Below are positions 34,511 to 44,375 of a DNA stretch of 64,000 bases, piece after piece. The stretch's first letter is position 1, and each line of letters begins with the position of its first letter. The stretch lies in contig NZ_JACHEN010000005.1 of assembly GCF_014205875.1 (NCBI RefSeq), positions 62,001 to 126,000 of the forward strand. The letters run 5' to 3'. The stretch comes from Anaerosolibacter carboniphilus (GTDB lineage: Bacteria > Bacillota > Clostridia > Peptostreptococcales > Thermotaleaceae). Under the pieces are notes generated by a model. The model was not told where the DNA came from. It made no database searches and saw only the letters and a list, made by a program, of their open reading frames with translations. The position numbers and the translations under genes are program-made.

Positions 34511-36397
34511 TCATATCTCTCTAAATATATAATTTAGCCCGAACTCATCTTCTTCAAATACCGCATAATTGTTCTGAAAATCATAATAAATTTTCTTCTG
34601 ATTTTTCAAATCAGGAAATATTTTGTCTCCGATAAACTCAATATTGTAATATTTATCAGCATCAAAACTTTTGATATTATATCCATTATTACAAAGAACA
34701 AATAACTCGTATATAGATAGATCAATCTCTATATATTGTTCGTTTAACTTTATCGTTACAGAACTTGGAAAATACGAAATACTTTCTAAATACTCTCTAT
34801 TTACTAGATATTTGTTTTTGCACGGAGAATTTGATAGTTTCATATCTAGTTTTGTTAATAATCTTCCTTTAGCCCTTGTAGAAAGAGACTCGATTTTAAA
34901 TAATTTTTCTTGGTTTTTATTAATTCCAAATATGTTCAATAAAGCGTTTAAACCATTTTTTAGAAACTTCTCACTGAAAGTACCAGTTTTCTTTCCTATA
35001 AAATACTGCCTATCTTCGATAAGTGCATCAAACAACTCAATATAGTTTCCTTTATTAAATATTTGATTTGGATAGTTATATAAAATATCAAACAACTCAA
35101 CTTCATTTCTAGAATCTCTATAAAAGAAATAATAAAATCTTGAAAATTCAGAAATGAACTTATCTAACGATGCTTCCTCATCCTTAATTGTTGATGTATC
35201 AAAAACAAAAGCACTTTCTATAAATCTGGAGGCAATAGAGTTATCAATCGCAAAATTATCAACTTCGTTTTTTAACTTATCCTTGAATTTTACAGGATCT
35301 GCATTCAAGAATAGTTTTTGTTTCTCGAAGTTGCTATTATTTAAATATCGCGGGTCAAATAGATACGCATTCTCTTTTATGAATGATAAGACTGCATTAT
35401 CAGAAGCACTATCGAAAAGAGTATTGTAGAATAAGAACTGTGAAAATCTCTCTGGACTACAATGCTTCACTATTTCACAGGGGCTAATATCTTTATCTCG
35501 TATTCCTTGGGTTTTCTCTTTGATATCCAAATACTTTTCTTCTCCACCAGTAAGAATCATATATAAGAAATCCCATAAATTACGTGGAGTCAGATGAACT
35601 TTATTATACAAGAAAACCTTAAAAAGGATATTTTCTATCTTTTTGGCAATATCCTCATCTCTAATTGCAAGTAAGTTATAGTATATAGGGCAACAACCCG
35701 AAATACAGTTTTTACACTCTTCTATATCAACAAAATTATTTACCTTTGCAATCATTTGTTTAAAAAACGAATAGTGTAAGTCAGGATCTAGTTCTTTATC
35801 TGGTAAATTACAAATGGTAAGTGCTCTCAAATCAAAGTTGCAAACTAAAACATCTTCAACAAAAATGTTATTATCTAGTATTGAATACTCGATATTTAAC
35901 TCGTTTAAAATCAATTTGCCTATTTCTGAGAAAAAATCCTCAAATTCTCCAACCTTTTCTTTAAGTGCTTTTGAGTAAAAAAACTTAACTGCAATTCCTG
36001 CATTCATAGCAATAATATATGTTTTTTTACTACCATTGAGATAATCAATAAAGAAATTTTCAAAATAACTTATTAACTTTTCAATTAAATCCTCTTGTTT
36101 TGAATCAGTCTGTGTTGCATCAGCATTAATACACAGATCACTGTCTGTAAAGCCTGCTTCTTTGAGTTTGCTCACTGTGTGATATAGTGTCATTGATTTG
36201 CCGTCACCAGCATTACCAGACAGTACGACCAATCTTGTTTTACTGCTCTCCTTACTTTTTTTGCAATAGTTTAACAGAAATGCATCAAAATTTGTCTCAA
36301 CATACAACTGTTGCTGTATTGGTAATAATTTTTCCTGTGAAACTACAGAGTTCCTTGAAGTTGCACGCAATGCGAATAACTTTGAAATATTATCCAT
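34511..36397 (-). CDS. sspF: SspF/DndF-like restriction ATPase (DptF family)
   Basis: 628 residues. Walker A RLVVLSGNAGDGKSMTLYH near residue 53-71 and an acidic sensor stretch (DLCINADATQTD) mark a P-loop ATPase. A cysteine group CKNCISGCCPIYYN lies near 225-238, a DptF feature. It opens the restriction half of the operon, 27 bp after sspA. In dnd and ssp systems F acts with G and H on DNA without phosphorothioate. Confidence 0.83.
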   Translation of the reverse strand: MDNISKLFALRATSRNSVVSQEKLLPIQQQLYVETNFDAFLLNYCKKSKESSKTRLVVLSGNAGDGKSMTLYHTVSKLKEAGFTDSDLCINADATQTDSKQEDLIEKLISYFENFFIDYLNGSKKTYIIAMNAGIAVKFFYSKALKEKVGEFEDFFSEIGKLILNELNIEYSILDNNIFVEDVLVCNFDLRALTICNLPDKELDPDLHYSFFKQMIAKVNNFVDIEECKNCISGCCPIYYNLLAIRDEDIAKKIENILFKVFLYNKVHLTPRNLWDFLYMILTGGEEKYLDIKEKTQGIRDKDISPCEIVKHCSPERFSQFLFYNTLFDSASDNAVLSFIKENAYLFDPRYLNNSNFEKQKLFLNADPVKFKDKLKNEVDNFAIDNSIASRFIESAFVFDTSTIKDEEASLDKFISEFSRFYYFFYRDSRNEVELFDILYNYPNQIFNKGNYIELFDALIEDRQYFIGKKTGTFSEKFLKNGLNALLNIFGINKNQEKLFKIESLSTRAKGRLLTKLDMKLSNSPCKNKYLVNREYLESISYFPSSVTIKLNEQYIEIDLSIYELFVLCNNGYNIKSFDADKYYNIEFIGDKIFPDLKNQKKIYYDFQNNYAVFEEDEFGLNYIFREI

Positions 36398-36424
36398 ACC
36401 CCCACCTACCCCTATAAAAAATCC

Positions 36425-37579
36425 TTACATTTGCTTCACAATACTTTTTAATATTCCGTGTAGATCGCTTATATCTTGTATTGTATTAAAATAACCTATG
36501 CTAAATCTTACCGTACCACTAGGCAATGTATTAAAAATCTTATGGGCATTCGGAGCACAATGTAATCCTGTCCGAACAGCAATCCCATATTCATCCAAAA
36601 CCATTCCCATAGAATCTGCATCATATCCTTTAAAATTACACGCAATGACAGAAATCTGATTACGCTCAATTTTATCTTCATAAGTAATAATTTGCTTAAA
36701 CTCATTAAGGCATTTACTCAGTTCGTCAGTCAATAACCTAACCTTTTCTTCGATATTCTCACGTCCTGTTTCACGAATCCACCTAAGTGATGAGTTCAAT
36801 CCTGCTATAGCCAGAATGTTATGACTTCCTACTTCATATCTGTCGGGTATGTTCGATGGACCTTCCATGCTAATTGACTCTTTTCCTGTTCCACCATATA
36901 ATAATGACTTGATCTGAGTGTTACTATCACAAATAAAGCCTGCAACTCCGAATGGTCCATACAGCGTTTTATGTGCTGAAAATACTAAAAAGTCTATGTC
37001 AATTTCCTTTAGGTTTATATCTAACAGTCCTGCTGCTTGTGCTGCATCAACTAAAATTATGCATTCATACTGTTTAGCCACATTACTTATCTCCTTTAAT
37101 GGTGCAATCACACCAAAAGCATTACTAACATAGGATATTATTAGTAAGTCAGGCCTGTCTTTATGAAAAGCATCTTTTAATCCTTCTATATCAAAGGCAA
37201 AACCATTTCCTTTTTCCATTGGAATTTCAATAACTTTAAATTTATATATCTTTTGTAGTTGGTGAATCACTCTCAAAATGGAATTATGTTCAAAACATGA
37301 AACATAAATATTTTCTATATTTCCCCAGTCTAATCCTTGAAGTATTGTGTTGAGTGACTCTGTCGCAGAACTATTTAGAACAACCTCTTGATTTAACTTG
37401 CATTGAAACAGTTCTTTAATTTTATCTCTAGTATCTTTTAAAATTATGTTAGTTTCCCTTGCCAACTTATATTGCCCTCTACTAGGACTAACACAAGAAT
37501 TTCTCGAAAATCTATCTAATTCGTCATATACTATATTAGGTTTAGGGAAAGTAGTTGCTGCATTATCAAAGTATATCAA
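36425..37579 (-). CDS. sspA: Cysteine desulfurase SspA (IscS/DndA-like)
   Basis: 384-residue PLP aminotransferase class V enzyme that takes sulfur from cysteine and passes it to SspD. MIYFDNAATTFPKP opens the fold; VLNSSATESLN binds PLP phosphate; FSAHKTLYGP holds the PLP lysine near residue 200; the persulfide cysteine is in TGLHCAPNAH near 338. All are present. It lies inside the operon between sspC and sspF, so sulfur supply is dedicated rather than borrowed from a housekeeping IscS. Confidence 0.9.
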   Translation of the reverse strand: MIYFDNAATTFPKPNIVYDELDRFSRNSCVSPSRGQYKLARETNIILKDTRDKIKELFQCKLNQEVVLNSSATESLNTILQGLDWGNIENIYVSCFEHNSILRVIHQLQKIYKFKVIEIPMEKGNGFAFDIEGLKDAFHKDRPDLLIISYVSNAFGVIAPLKEISNVAKQYECIILVDAAQAAGLLDINLKEIDIDFLVFSAHKTLYGPFGVAGFICDSNTQIKSLLYGGTGKESISMEGPSNIPDRYEVGSHNILAIAGLNSSLRWIRETGRENIEEKVRLLTDELSKCLNEFKQIITYEDKIERNQISVIACNFKGYDADSMGMVLDEYGIAVRTGLHCAPNAHKIFNTLPSGTVRFSIGYFNTIQDISDLHGILKSIVKQM

Positions 37580-37600
37580 TACTCTTTTACCCCCTTACAT

Positions 37601-40600
37601 TCATATAAACTTCTTTAGTATTTCAATAAGAATATGTTTCTTTTCAATGTCATTAACCGAGTTCCCAAACTGTTCAAATGTATTTTCTAGACCAGTTTTT
37701 AGTATCTTACCTGTTGGTGATAGTTCTACATTTCTGGTATCAAACAATATGCGTTCTTGGCTTTTTTGCCTTACATCCGAATTCTCAACTAAAGAATTAT
37801 GTATTTTTTCTTCTATAGAGTTTTTCGTTTTTAAAACTGTATCTACAAATTCGTCTAATGTATTGTCATTCCAATCAGATGTTCTCAATCGCAACATCTG
37901 AAAACTTAGTTTTTCAATTAATTCCTCTTCATTATTAGACGGTTTTTCAGCAATGGAAATAAATTTTCTTTCTTCATTGCTTAATAAGGCACATGCCTCA
38001 TATTTTTCCTTTATATTGTCATACCAAATTTTTAGAAGCGACGTTAAAGAAGCCTGTCCATTATAATTTTTATCCCAAAAAATGCTTTTAATCTGATTCT
38101 CAGTCTTAGCAAGTAAATCATAGTAACTATCATCGATTTGTCTTTTTAAATTAGATATATCATTTACAAGTTCTACATCAACAGTATCAAAACCAAACTT
38201 ATCAGGTAGTTTTTCAAAAACAAATTCTCTAGAGTTTATTTGCATAACTCTTAAACTACTCTTTAGGTATTCACAGTCATTGCTAATATAATGATCCTTC
38301 TGATATTTATTAAGAGATAAAAACCATCTTCTCATAGATTTTACAATTATCTCATATTCAGGAAATATAATATTAGTTTCTACTTCATTGCTCCTAAACA
38401 GTTTCCTTAAATCGTCAATATATCTTTGTTTTTTAACGTTCCACTTTTCCATATAGATGTTAAACTTTTCAGGTTTATCATTTATTACCATTATTAAATC
38501 TGGTGTAAGTTCATACTCAACGCCATTAGACGAAATTGCGATTTTATCTCTATGCTCAAAAAACTTAATGCCTAAAAATATAGGGATTAATCCTTTTCTC
38601 ATTCCAATATTTTGAGAATCACCCGATAATAAATTTATTAGTTCAATCATACATTTAGTCTTGTTTGAGGCCGAAAAAATAAATGCGTCAATTAATTCAA
38701 AAACATTTTTAATCTTTTCATCTGCGTTATCAATTATAAATTTTGAATATTCTTCAGTATTTTCTAATATTCCTGTATTAATCAATACTGTCTTTACAAT
38801 AAATACATCAGGACCGTTCCCTGCAAGTCCTAACATTGGCTTACCTTTATTTTCAAAAATAGCATTTAACACTTTCTTTAAAGCAGATACAATTGCTCCT
38901 GTAGGGTTTGATCTATTAATTAATTCATTTTTTATTACTGGACAATTGTAAAAGACTTGTTCACAAATTCTAGATACTTCTCTTGAAATCTGTGATCTTT
39001 TATAAATACCTATACTTTTACCGCCATTATAATATTCAAGATTACCTTTTTCAGGCAAGTACATATTTTGCAATTTAGAGTTAATTTCCTCAAATAAGTC
39101 CTGTTTAAACAAAGTTAACTCACTTTTTAGGTAAGCATCTTGTGATATAAAATTATTATCATTAAGTAAATAGCAAACACTATCATATTCTCTCAGAATA
39201 TCTTCGATATTAATAAATTCTTGAGGTAATAAAAACATAACCCTTGGCTCAACAATACTCTTCAAATATTCTTTGATCTCGCTTATCTCATCTGATGAAT
39301 GTAATATAATTTTATAAATAAATCCATCAGCCACTGTCATATCAGTTTTTTTAGACCAATCCGATATCTGTTGCAACTCTTTATAAGTTATATATTCATA
39401 CTCGAAAAATCTTGTCATTTCATAATCATCGTTGTATTTCTTGGCCTCTTCATAATAACCTGAAAAATGATCAGCCAGAAGATTTTTAACTGATATTTGA
39501 CTTCTCTTTTTTTCAGTAATTTCTGAAATGTGGTAGTTGATATCAATGTCACTGCTTTCAATAATTTTAATTTGATCAATACTTCTTACGTAATGAATAT
39601 ACCTATTATTGATTAAATTGTTCAGAGTGTCTTCAAAATCCTTGATAGAAATACCAAGCAAAAACTTCATAGTCTCTATATTTGCAGTCAAGAGGTTCGG
39701 TGCATTAATAATATTTATTAATGCAAGACATTTTATAAAAGATCGAGTCGTTATATCATCCTCTTGGATTTTATTAAGTACATTTTCTGCCTTACGCCAT
39801 ATATGATGTACTTCACTATTATAGGTTTCCTTCTTAAAATTAAACTCGAAATAATCATACAACTTATCAGGGTAAATAGTATAGAAACCATCTTCTTTAG
39901 GTAATATATCAAATAGAGAATTTTTGTCTCCTGATGAAAGAAATGTAAAAATAGTTCTATCATTTTGTGCAACTTTTTCAGATAGTCTTGGTAGCATAAA
40001 GGTTGCAGAAGGGTGCAAAGGATAGCAACCTTTTAAAATCAGGCTATCTATATCCTTACCTTCAAAGTCCTTAAAAAGATTAGATTCTAATGTATATTTA
40101 TAAAGTTGATCAAATCTTTCTCTATTGTTATAAGTGAAATTCTCAAATTTATCTATATCCTTATATAATACAGTGCTGATTATTTCATAAATTTGGCTCG
40201 AGTGATTAATAAATTCTATTTGTTTAAACCTACCTTCAACCGCCCTCCAAGCATCTAACTTTTCTTTGGGTAGTTTATGTGTATATTGATTTATACTCTT
40301 ATGTGATATCAGCAAAATATGTAGTTGGTTTTCTCCACTTGCTTCACATTTTTCTGCTAAGTCCTGTAGTATTTTGATTTCATTAGCAGTATTTCGACTT
40401 AGGCTACCTTCTAAATACTTGCTGAATTCGTCATAAATAATATAAATTCCATCAAAATCTGTTTTCTCTTTTAATTTAATAACTATTTCTTCATAAAATT
40501 CTGCAACATCAATAGTATTAAACGGGTTAAATCGTCCACCTGAAGTGATTTTTGTGTATAAGTCAGTAAAGTGCAGATAAGTATGCTCATCGTACATTTC

Positions 40601-41167
40601 TAAGTTATATATGAACTTTTCTCCATCCTCTACAGCATCAATAAACTTATCATATGTGTCAGAATAATTGTTCTTCCAAAAATATATATGTTCAATTGCG
40701 GAATGGAAAAAGGTCTTGGGCATTAATTCACTAATGTTCTCTCTTTCTAGAGCCTCTCTAACTGCTAATAGTAAGGATTGTCTTAAGTCTAATCCATTTT
40801 CTTGAATAATAACTGGCAACAATCTAGTCTTCTTTTCTTCAAAAATATCTACAATTAAATCGTAGGTCTCTTTATCCTTATATTTAATTTTTTCATAAAC
40901 CGGGTATAAAGGTTCTCTATCTTTATAGGATAGTAAAGCAAGTAGCATTAGAGCAAAATGAGACTTCCCCTTACCATAAGGTCCAATCATAATACGTCTT
41001 CTATCCTTAGAATTCTCAAATAGACTCAAAATAATTTGCTTTAACTGGTTAATCCCTGTTGAAGTAGGTATATAATTCTTAACTTTATGTATATTATTTA
41101 GATCAAATTTCAAGTTGACTGAATATTTGAATCCTTGTTCAATTTTTTTGTAATCTAAAATCGACAT
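37601..41167 (-). CDS. sspC: SspC-like P-loop ATPase of the phosphorothioation module
   Basis: 1188 residues. Walker A RIMIGPYGKGKSHFALM at about 55-71 and Walker B-like IYIIYDEFSKYLEG near 235-248 mark an AAA-type ATPase. A long helical region follows. Its place directly after the DUF4007 gene and before the desulfurase fits SspC, whose ATP use is needed for phosphorothioation. Similar large ATPases also occur in BREX (BrxC), but no BREX methyltransferase or phosphatase is here. Gap to sspB is 6 bp. Confidence 0.8.
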   Translation of the reverse strand: MSILDYKKIEQGFKYSVNLKFDLNNIHKVKNYIPTSTGINQLKQIILSLFENSKDRRRIMIGPYGKGKSHFALMLLALLSYKDREPLYPVYEKIKYKDKETYDLIVDIFEEKKTRLLPVIIQENGLDLRQSLLLAVREALERENISELMPKTFFHSAIEHIYFWKNNYSDTYDKFIDAVEDGEKFIYNLEMYDEHTYLHFTDLYTKITSGGRFNPFNTIDVAEFYEEIVIKLKEKTDFDGIYIIYDEFSKYLEGSLSRNTANEIKILQDLAEKCEASGENQLHILLISHKSINQYTHKLPKEKLDAWRAVEGRFKQIEFINHSSQIYEIISTVLYKDIDKFENFTYNNRERFDQLYKYTLESNLFKDFEGKDIDSLILKGCYPLHPSATFMLPRLSEKVAQNDRTIFTFLSSGDKNSLFDILPKEDGFYTIYPDKLYDYFEFNFKKETYNSEVHHIWRKAENVLNKIQEDDITTRSFIKCLALINIINAPNLLTANIETMKFLLGISIKDFEDTLNNLINNRYIHYVRSIDQIKIIESSDIDINYHISEITEKKRSQISVKNLLADHFSGYYEEAKKYNDDYEMTRFFEYEYITYKELQQISDWSKKTDMTVADGFIYKIILHSSDEISEIKEYLKSIVEPRVMFLLPQEFINIEDILREYDSVCYLLNDNNFISQDAYLKSELTLFKQDLFEEINSKLQNMYLPEKGNLEYYNGGKSIGIYKRSQISREVSRICEQVFYNCPVIKNELINRSNPTGAIVSALKKVLNAIFENKGKPMLGLAGNGPDVFIVKTVLINTGILENTEEYSKFIIDNADEKIKNVFELIDAFIFSASNKTKCMIELINLLSGDSQNIGMRKGLIPIFLGIKFFEHRDKIAISSNGVEYELTPDLIMVINDKPEKFNIYMEKWNVKKQRYIDDLRKLFRSNEVETNIIFPEYEIIVKSMRRWFLSLNKYQKDHYISNDCEYLKSSLRVMQINSREFVFEKLPDKFGFDTVDVELVNDISNLKRQIDDSYYDLLAKTENQIKSIFWDKNYNGQASLTSLLKIWYDNIKEKYEACALLSNEERKFISIAEKPSNNEEELIEKLSFQMLRLRTSDWNDNTLDEFVDTVLKTKNSIEEKIHNSLVENSDVRQKSQERILFDTRNVELSPTGKILKTGLENTFEQFGNSVNDIEKKHILIEILKKFI

Positions 41168-41173
41168 ATTGAC

Positions 41174-42076
41174 TTACCCCTTATTTATCTTTTTATAATA
41201 AGAATGAATAACATCTATGGGTTTCATATCTGTTAATATGGTTATTACATCAAGTCCAGCAGTTCTAGTTACTGTAATATACTTTTCATTATGTAATCTA
41301 TCTAAATAATTATTTAGAACAAAAATGTCCATATTGAAAACTCTAGAGATACTGCCTTCTCCTTCAATTACTTCCTTAATAGGAATCTGTCTCACTTCTT
41401 GATAATCATCGTAATCCTTATAAAATTTATCCAATAAAGCATAGAGTACGATCAGACTATCTATTTCCTCTGTCATGATCTTTCTTTTCTTATAACTTCT
41501 TCCTTCACTAGTTAGTTCAATCAAATTTAAATCTGCAAGCGGGCATTCGATATTCTCTTCAGGAGTAATCTTCTTATTTCTTATCGGTGTAAGATATGTT
41601 GAGATAATGCATGTAATGTCTCCTTCAATTGAAGAGGTAGAAACCTCTGTTTGTAAAACATATTTTATATATTCTTTTAGTTGCTCTACTGAAAATTCCT
41701 TTGTAAACTCATTAATGCTAAAAACATTAAAAAACCAATACCATGCGGTCGCTAATTCTTTGTTAGTCACTAACTGATAATGTAGCAGCCAAAGGGTTCC
41801 CTGCTCTTCCAAATAACTATCGTTTTCCCATATTGCTTTTCCAAAATCAGTAAATTCCTGATACCGCTTACCTGAAACTGGCTCTAATGATACATTGAAT
41901 GCCTGTAACCAATAGCGTAAAGATTTAACCATATTTTTACCAATGGCCAATTGTTCATTTGAATCTTTCGATGTAAAAATATAAGTTTGTCCATCTCGAT
42001 CGATGAACTTCATACCTTTTCTAAGCCAACCTTTTCTTAAAGCAAATGATTCATGTGCTCGAAATTTATAATTCAT
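41174..42076 (-). CDS. sspB: SspB, DUF4007 DNA nickase
   Basis: 300 residues. NYKFRAHESFALRKGWLRKG at the start and GKNMVKSLRYWLQAF near 48-62 are hallmark stretches of DUF4007. In the ssp system the DUF4007 protein is a DNA nickase needed for single-strand sulfur insertion. Its ATG overlaps the sspD stop by 4 bp, giving translational coupling. A helix-turn-helix-like C-terminus (FVLNNYLDRLHNEKYITVTR) is seen. Confidence 0.87.
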   Translation of the reverse strand: MNYKFRAHESFALRKGWLRKGMKFIDRDGQTYIFTSKDSNEQLAIGKNMVKSLRYWLQAFNVSLEPVSGKRYQEFTDFGKAIWENDSYLEEQGTLWLLHYQLVTNKELATAWYWFFNVFSINEFTKEFSVEQLKEYIKYVLQTEVSTSSIEGDITCIISTYLTPIRNKKITPEENIECPLADLNLIELTSEGRSYKKRKIMTEEIDSLIVLYALLDKFYKDYDDYQEVRQIPIKEVIEGEGSISRVFNMDIFVLNNYLDRLHNEKYITVTRTAGLDVITILTDMKPIDVIHSYYKKINKG

Positions 42077-43800
42077 TTTTCAATCACCTGTCTTGTTATT
42101 AATACTTTTCTCATATAGCAACCCCCATCAAAATGAGATATACACAACTTGCAATTAACGCACTTTTCTTCATCAACTACATATTTATTGCCACTAACCT
42201 TAATTGCATCAAATTTGCACACGCCTTCGCATCCTTTACAGCCTATACACATTTGATATTTAGTTATTTGAGAATCAATTTTCTGCTTTGTCAATCTAAA
42301 ATTGTCTGTCTTCAACACTACTACTTTTAATGAATTTTGGTTAAATTTCCCTTGTATGGACATGATTGGCTCATCAGTAGCATTATCAATAACTATTACT
42401 TCATTAAGCAATTTTCTTCCCATATTCTTTGAAATTCTTCCAAATGGCTTAAATACCTCATAGATATCTTCTGTGATACTTCTTTGTAATTCATACTTAA
42501 TTGCATTCTCTTCTAATGTACACGGTTCAGAGTGAATTCGTATCTTTTTAGAAGCCTCAAGACCATTTCCACCTTGTCTTTTTCTCCAATTACCAGAATC
42601 TACGTATTCAGCAGCATCTTTCTTACCTACTTTTTTAGCAAAATTTATTAAATAATTTCTCCATGTTTGATACTGCTCTGGCATATATACTTTAGACATA
42701 AATTCGGACCATATACTGTTGTTTGGACAACACCAACATCCGACTCTTGCATACCCCAATCTGTAGGCATCATTAAAATCTATTTTTTCAGTCAGAATAT
42801 ACAGCCAAATATCTATATCGAACCAATCATAGATAGGAGTCACTACCTTTTGTTTGCTAATTTTAGGACTTTCATAATCTCTTTCATATTTACTTCTAGA
42901 CGCAGATTCGTTTCTTCTAATGCCATAAAATGTTAATATATCTCTATCATTAAAAAAAATATTGATAAGATCATTAATAGGGCTTGTCTTAAATACTGTG
43001 CAACACCAACTAATCAGTCTTGCAGGTGGCCCAACTATATCACACATATCATAAAACTCTTTTTCATTATTTTTTGCCGTCAAAAGAGGTGTAGACGGGT
43101 TGTCATCTCTAAACCTTCCTACATAATCATAAGTTAATGGCATCTCTAACTTGGTATCCCCAAAGATATGAAGTATCTTTTCTTCCCTCATTTTTTTTCT
43201 TACCAAATGTGATACAACTGTAGAGTCTTTCCCCCCACTGAACGAAACAAATATAGAGTCCAGAGTATAACCCGTCAACATCTTTTCAATAAAATTATCT
43301 GCTTCATCAACAATAGTATTATATCTATCTCTATTTGCAGCGATAAATTTTTCAATATTATTGGTAAAGGTAGTATCATTGTTTAGTTCTTTAAGCCTAT
43401 TATAGTTTTCAATAATTCTTTCAGGATCACTTTGAACTACTTCACTAATTTTTATTTCCTGTGATTTTCCGTTGAATATGTACCTATTACCTGATGCATT
43501 AATTAGGAACCCATCAATAAATTTAAAAGGCTCATTAATTAACAACTCAACTAACAGCCTTTCTTCAGGAAATACTATTCGGGCATCAGATGCCACATAT
43601 TTAATTTTCTCACCGCAAATAGGGCATGAACTGTCCTCAAGTTTAAATTCAGTTGTGCTCCTAATTATAGGAACATTACAGTTGTAGCACCAATAGATCC
43701 CACATGTCACATAATCTGCAATAGTACATATAGCACATTTATCACATTTATCCGAGGGTACGGGTATACCTTCCTTCTTACACCAATATAAGCCATTCAT
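42073..43800 (-). CDS. sspD: SspD, PAPS-reductase-like sulfur transferase with zinc and ferredoxin domains
   Basis: 575 residues and three parts. Residues 1-70 are cysteine-rich (CDKCAICTIADYVTCG, WCYNCNVP, CPICGEK), a zinc-ribbon-like head. Residues about 170-420 are a DndC/PAPS-reductase domain with PP-loop FVSFSGGKDSTVVSHLV, FGIRRNES-like YGIRRNESASR, and Fe-S cysteines ISWCCTVFK and RVGCWCCPN. Residues about 510-570 are a two-cluster ferredoxin (CIGCKGCEGVCKFDAI, CVNCKLCISHF). It activates or transfers sulfur to DNA. GAGGTG precedes the ATG; first gene of the operon. Confidence 0.88.
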   Translation of the reverse strand: MNGLYWCKKEGIPVPSDKCDKCAICTIADYVTCGIYWCYNCNVPIIRSTTEFKLEDSSCPICGEKIKYVASDARIVFPEERLLVELLINEPFKFIDGFLINASGNRYIFNGKSQEIKISEVVQSDPERIIENYNRLKELNNDTTFTNNIEKFIAANRDRYNTIVDEADNFIEKMLTGYTLDSIFVSFSGGKDSTVVSHLVRKKMREEKILHIFGDTKLEMPLTYDYVGRFRDDNPSTPLLTAKNNEKEFYDMCDIVGPPARLISWCCTVFKTSPINDLINIFFNDRDILTFYGIRRNESASRSKYERDYESPKISKQKVVTPIYDWFDIDIWLYILTEKIDFNDAYRLGYARVGCWCCPNNSIWSEFMSKVYMPEQYQTWRNYLINFAKKVGKKDAAEYVDSGNWRKRQGGNGLEASKKIRIHSEPCTLEENAIKYELQRSITEDIYEVFKPFGRISKNMGRKLLNEVIVIDNATDEPIMSIQGKFNQNSLKVVVLKTDNFRLTKQKIDSQITKYQMCIGCKGCEGVCKFDAIKVSGNKYVVDEEKCVNCKLCISHFDGGCYMRKVLITRQVIEK

Positions 43801-44092
43801 ATTAACACCTCAAACACAACCCATTTTCTTAAGTTTATTTTCATATCTATAAAGTATATTAGCGTTCATATCAGATCAAGATTTATTATATTCTCAGTCC
43901 AAAATATTCAATTACTTAAAATCCATTTTTATCCATCTAGTAGATACAATACAAAAAAATTATATCACAATTTTATGAATTTATAAAGAAAACACTGGAA
44001 GTATTTTCTTTTAATAGAATCACTCACTCTTTCCAATCTTTCCTTTCATTAGAACAAAAATACCAGTCAGGTATGGACTGGTATTTTTGTGT
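43801..44092. other. Promoter region of the ssp operon
   Basis: 292 bp without genes. On the minus strand GATATAAT (43962-43971 region) and GAATATAAT nearer the gene are candidate -10 boxes, with no convincing TTGACA. The parR terminator closes the other side. Confidence 0.4.
44054..44090 (-). terminator. Terminator of the parMR operon
   Basis: acaaaaataccagtc and gactggtatttttgt form a 15-bp stem with a 7-nt loop, 3 bp after the parR stop. Confidence 0.92.
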
Positions 44093-44371
44093 TTATATTT
44101 GTTCAAAGATATTGAATACTGCTTCTGGTATCTCTTGCTTGATCCCTTTATTCTTTGTCTCAATGTTTATATTGATCTCTCCTAATACTTCTCTCAGTGC
44201 CTGTTTAATAGCATTATTATTAAGACCATCCTGCTTGCTTGCCTCAAATGATAGTATAGCCTCTATAACATATGCCGTTTTATGTGTTTTAACCTTTAAA
44301 ATATCATTGACACGTCGATCTTCTCCTCGCCTAATATCCAAACTAAGATTAATTCTTTTGATATAATCCAT
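44093..44371 (-). CDS. parR: ParR-like DNA-binding partner of ParM
   Basis: 92 residues with the size and order of a ParR adaptor: an N-terminal basic ribbon (INLSLDIRRGEDRRVNDIL) and helices suited to ribbon-helix-helix dimerisation (KTAYVIEAILSFEASK), then an acidic tail ending IPEAVFNIFEQI, which could contact ParM. It starts 4 bp after parM. Identity rests on context more than on sequence motif. Confidence 0.72.
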   Translation of the reverse strand: MDYIKRINLSLDIRRGEDRRVNDILKVKTHKTAYVIEAILSFEASKQDGLNNNAIKQALREVLGEININIETKNKGIKQEIPEAVFNIFEQI

Positions 44372-44375
44372 ACTA

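Noticed and set aside
37601..41167. BrxC of a BREX system
   Set aside because: The ATPase is large like BrxC, but pglX, pglZ, brxA and brxB are absent and the neighbours are DUF4007 and phosphorothioation genes.
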